From the NCBI GenBank assembly GCA_964630665.1, contig CAZVVN010000078.1, positions 1 to 14,495 on the forward strand: a stretch of DNA of 14,495 bases, read 5' to 3'. The stretch is from UBA9619 sp964630665. Lineage in GTDB: Bacteria; Pseudomonadota; Gammaproteobacteria; Arenicellales; UBA868. Each line of letters starts with the position of its first letter. Positions within the stretch are counted from its first letter, which is position 1. Position numbers and translations under genes: made by a program. This document shows, piece by piece, positions 14,433 to 14,495 of the stretch. The notes below the pieces were generated by a model that saw only the letters and a list, made by a program, of their open reading frames with translations, was not told the DNA's origin and made no database searches.

Positions 14433-14495
14433 CCCGTCGGATTCTATTGATTTGGCAATAACTAGGAAATTGAAGTTGATTCCATCGCACCGTGC

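Noticed and set aside
1..14495. CRISPR arrays, tRNA or rRNA genes, riboswitches, replication origin
   Set aside because: Reading both strands showed no regularly spaced repeats, no cloverleaf-like sequence and no conserved RNA element that I could support.

Overview
The window looks like a chromosomal segment of a proteobacterium, probably marine or environmental. It has moderately high GC, strong AAGGAG-type ribosome sites, compact operons, and a CysN/CysC-type sulfate-activation protein. I cannot name the genus from the sequence.

Layout. Two gene blocks diverge from an 80-base intergenic region near 6504-6583. The leftward block runs: Rieske oxygenase (6503-5397), enolase-superfamily racemase/dehydratase (5321-4203), zinc-free MDR/quinone-oxidoreductase-like enzyme (4187-3078), an APS kinase fused to an orphan CysN domain III (3052-2003), and a sulfotransferase (1847-1107). 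A probable terminator follows, then a decayed Rieske N-terminus (975-825), then a DapA-family lyase/aldolase that leaves the window (794 to the left edge). The rightward block runs: an 810-residue dimethylglycine/sarcosine-dehydrogenase-type flavoprotein (6584), a class III aminotransferase (9027), a GNAT acetyltransferase (10372), a second Rieske oxygenase (11079), and two tandem SDR dehydrogenases (12215 and 12988). The last four genes are overlapped or nearly so. After the second SDR lies a broken IS transposase tail, which now supplies the last codons and stop of a convergent ogt/MGMT-type DNA repair gene (14432-13959).

How the genes may work together (inference). Rieske oxygenases of the quaternary-amine type, the DMGDH-type flavoprotein, a class III aminotransferase and SDRs together suggest stepwise N-demethylation of a betaine-like compound. 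A Rieske enzyme would take tri- or dimethyl to a lower methylation state, the flavoprotein would remove further methyls with one-carbon transfer to folate, the aminotransferase would act on the free amine, and an SDR would process the carbonyl or hydroxyl product. The enolase-superfamily enzyme and the DapA-family enzyme fit a hydroxyproline-betaine-like logic (epimerise or dehydrate, then open or cleave the skeleton). No Rieske reductase, transporter or regulator is in the window. The most unusual element is the PAPS module inside this block: a GTPase-less CysN-CysC protein plus a sulfotransferase, suggesting that a sulfonation step accompanies the catabolic genes.
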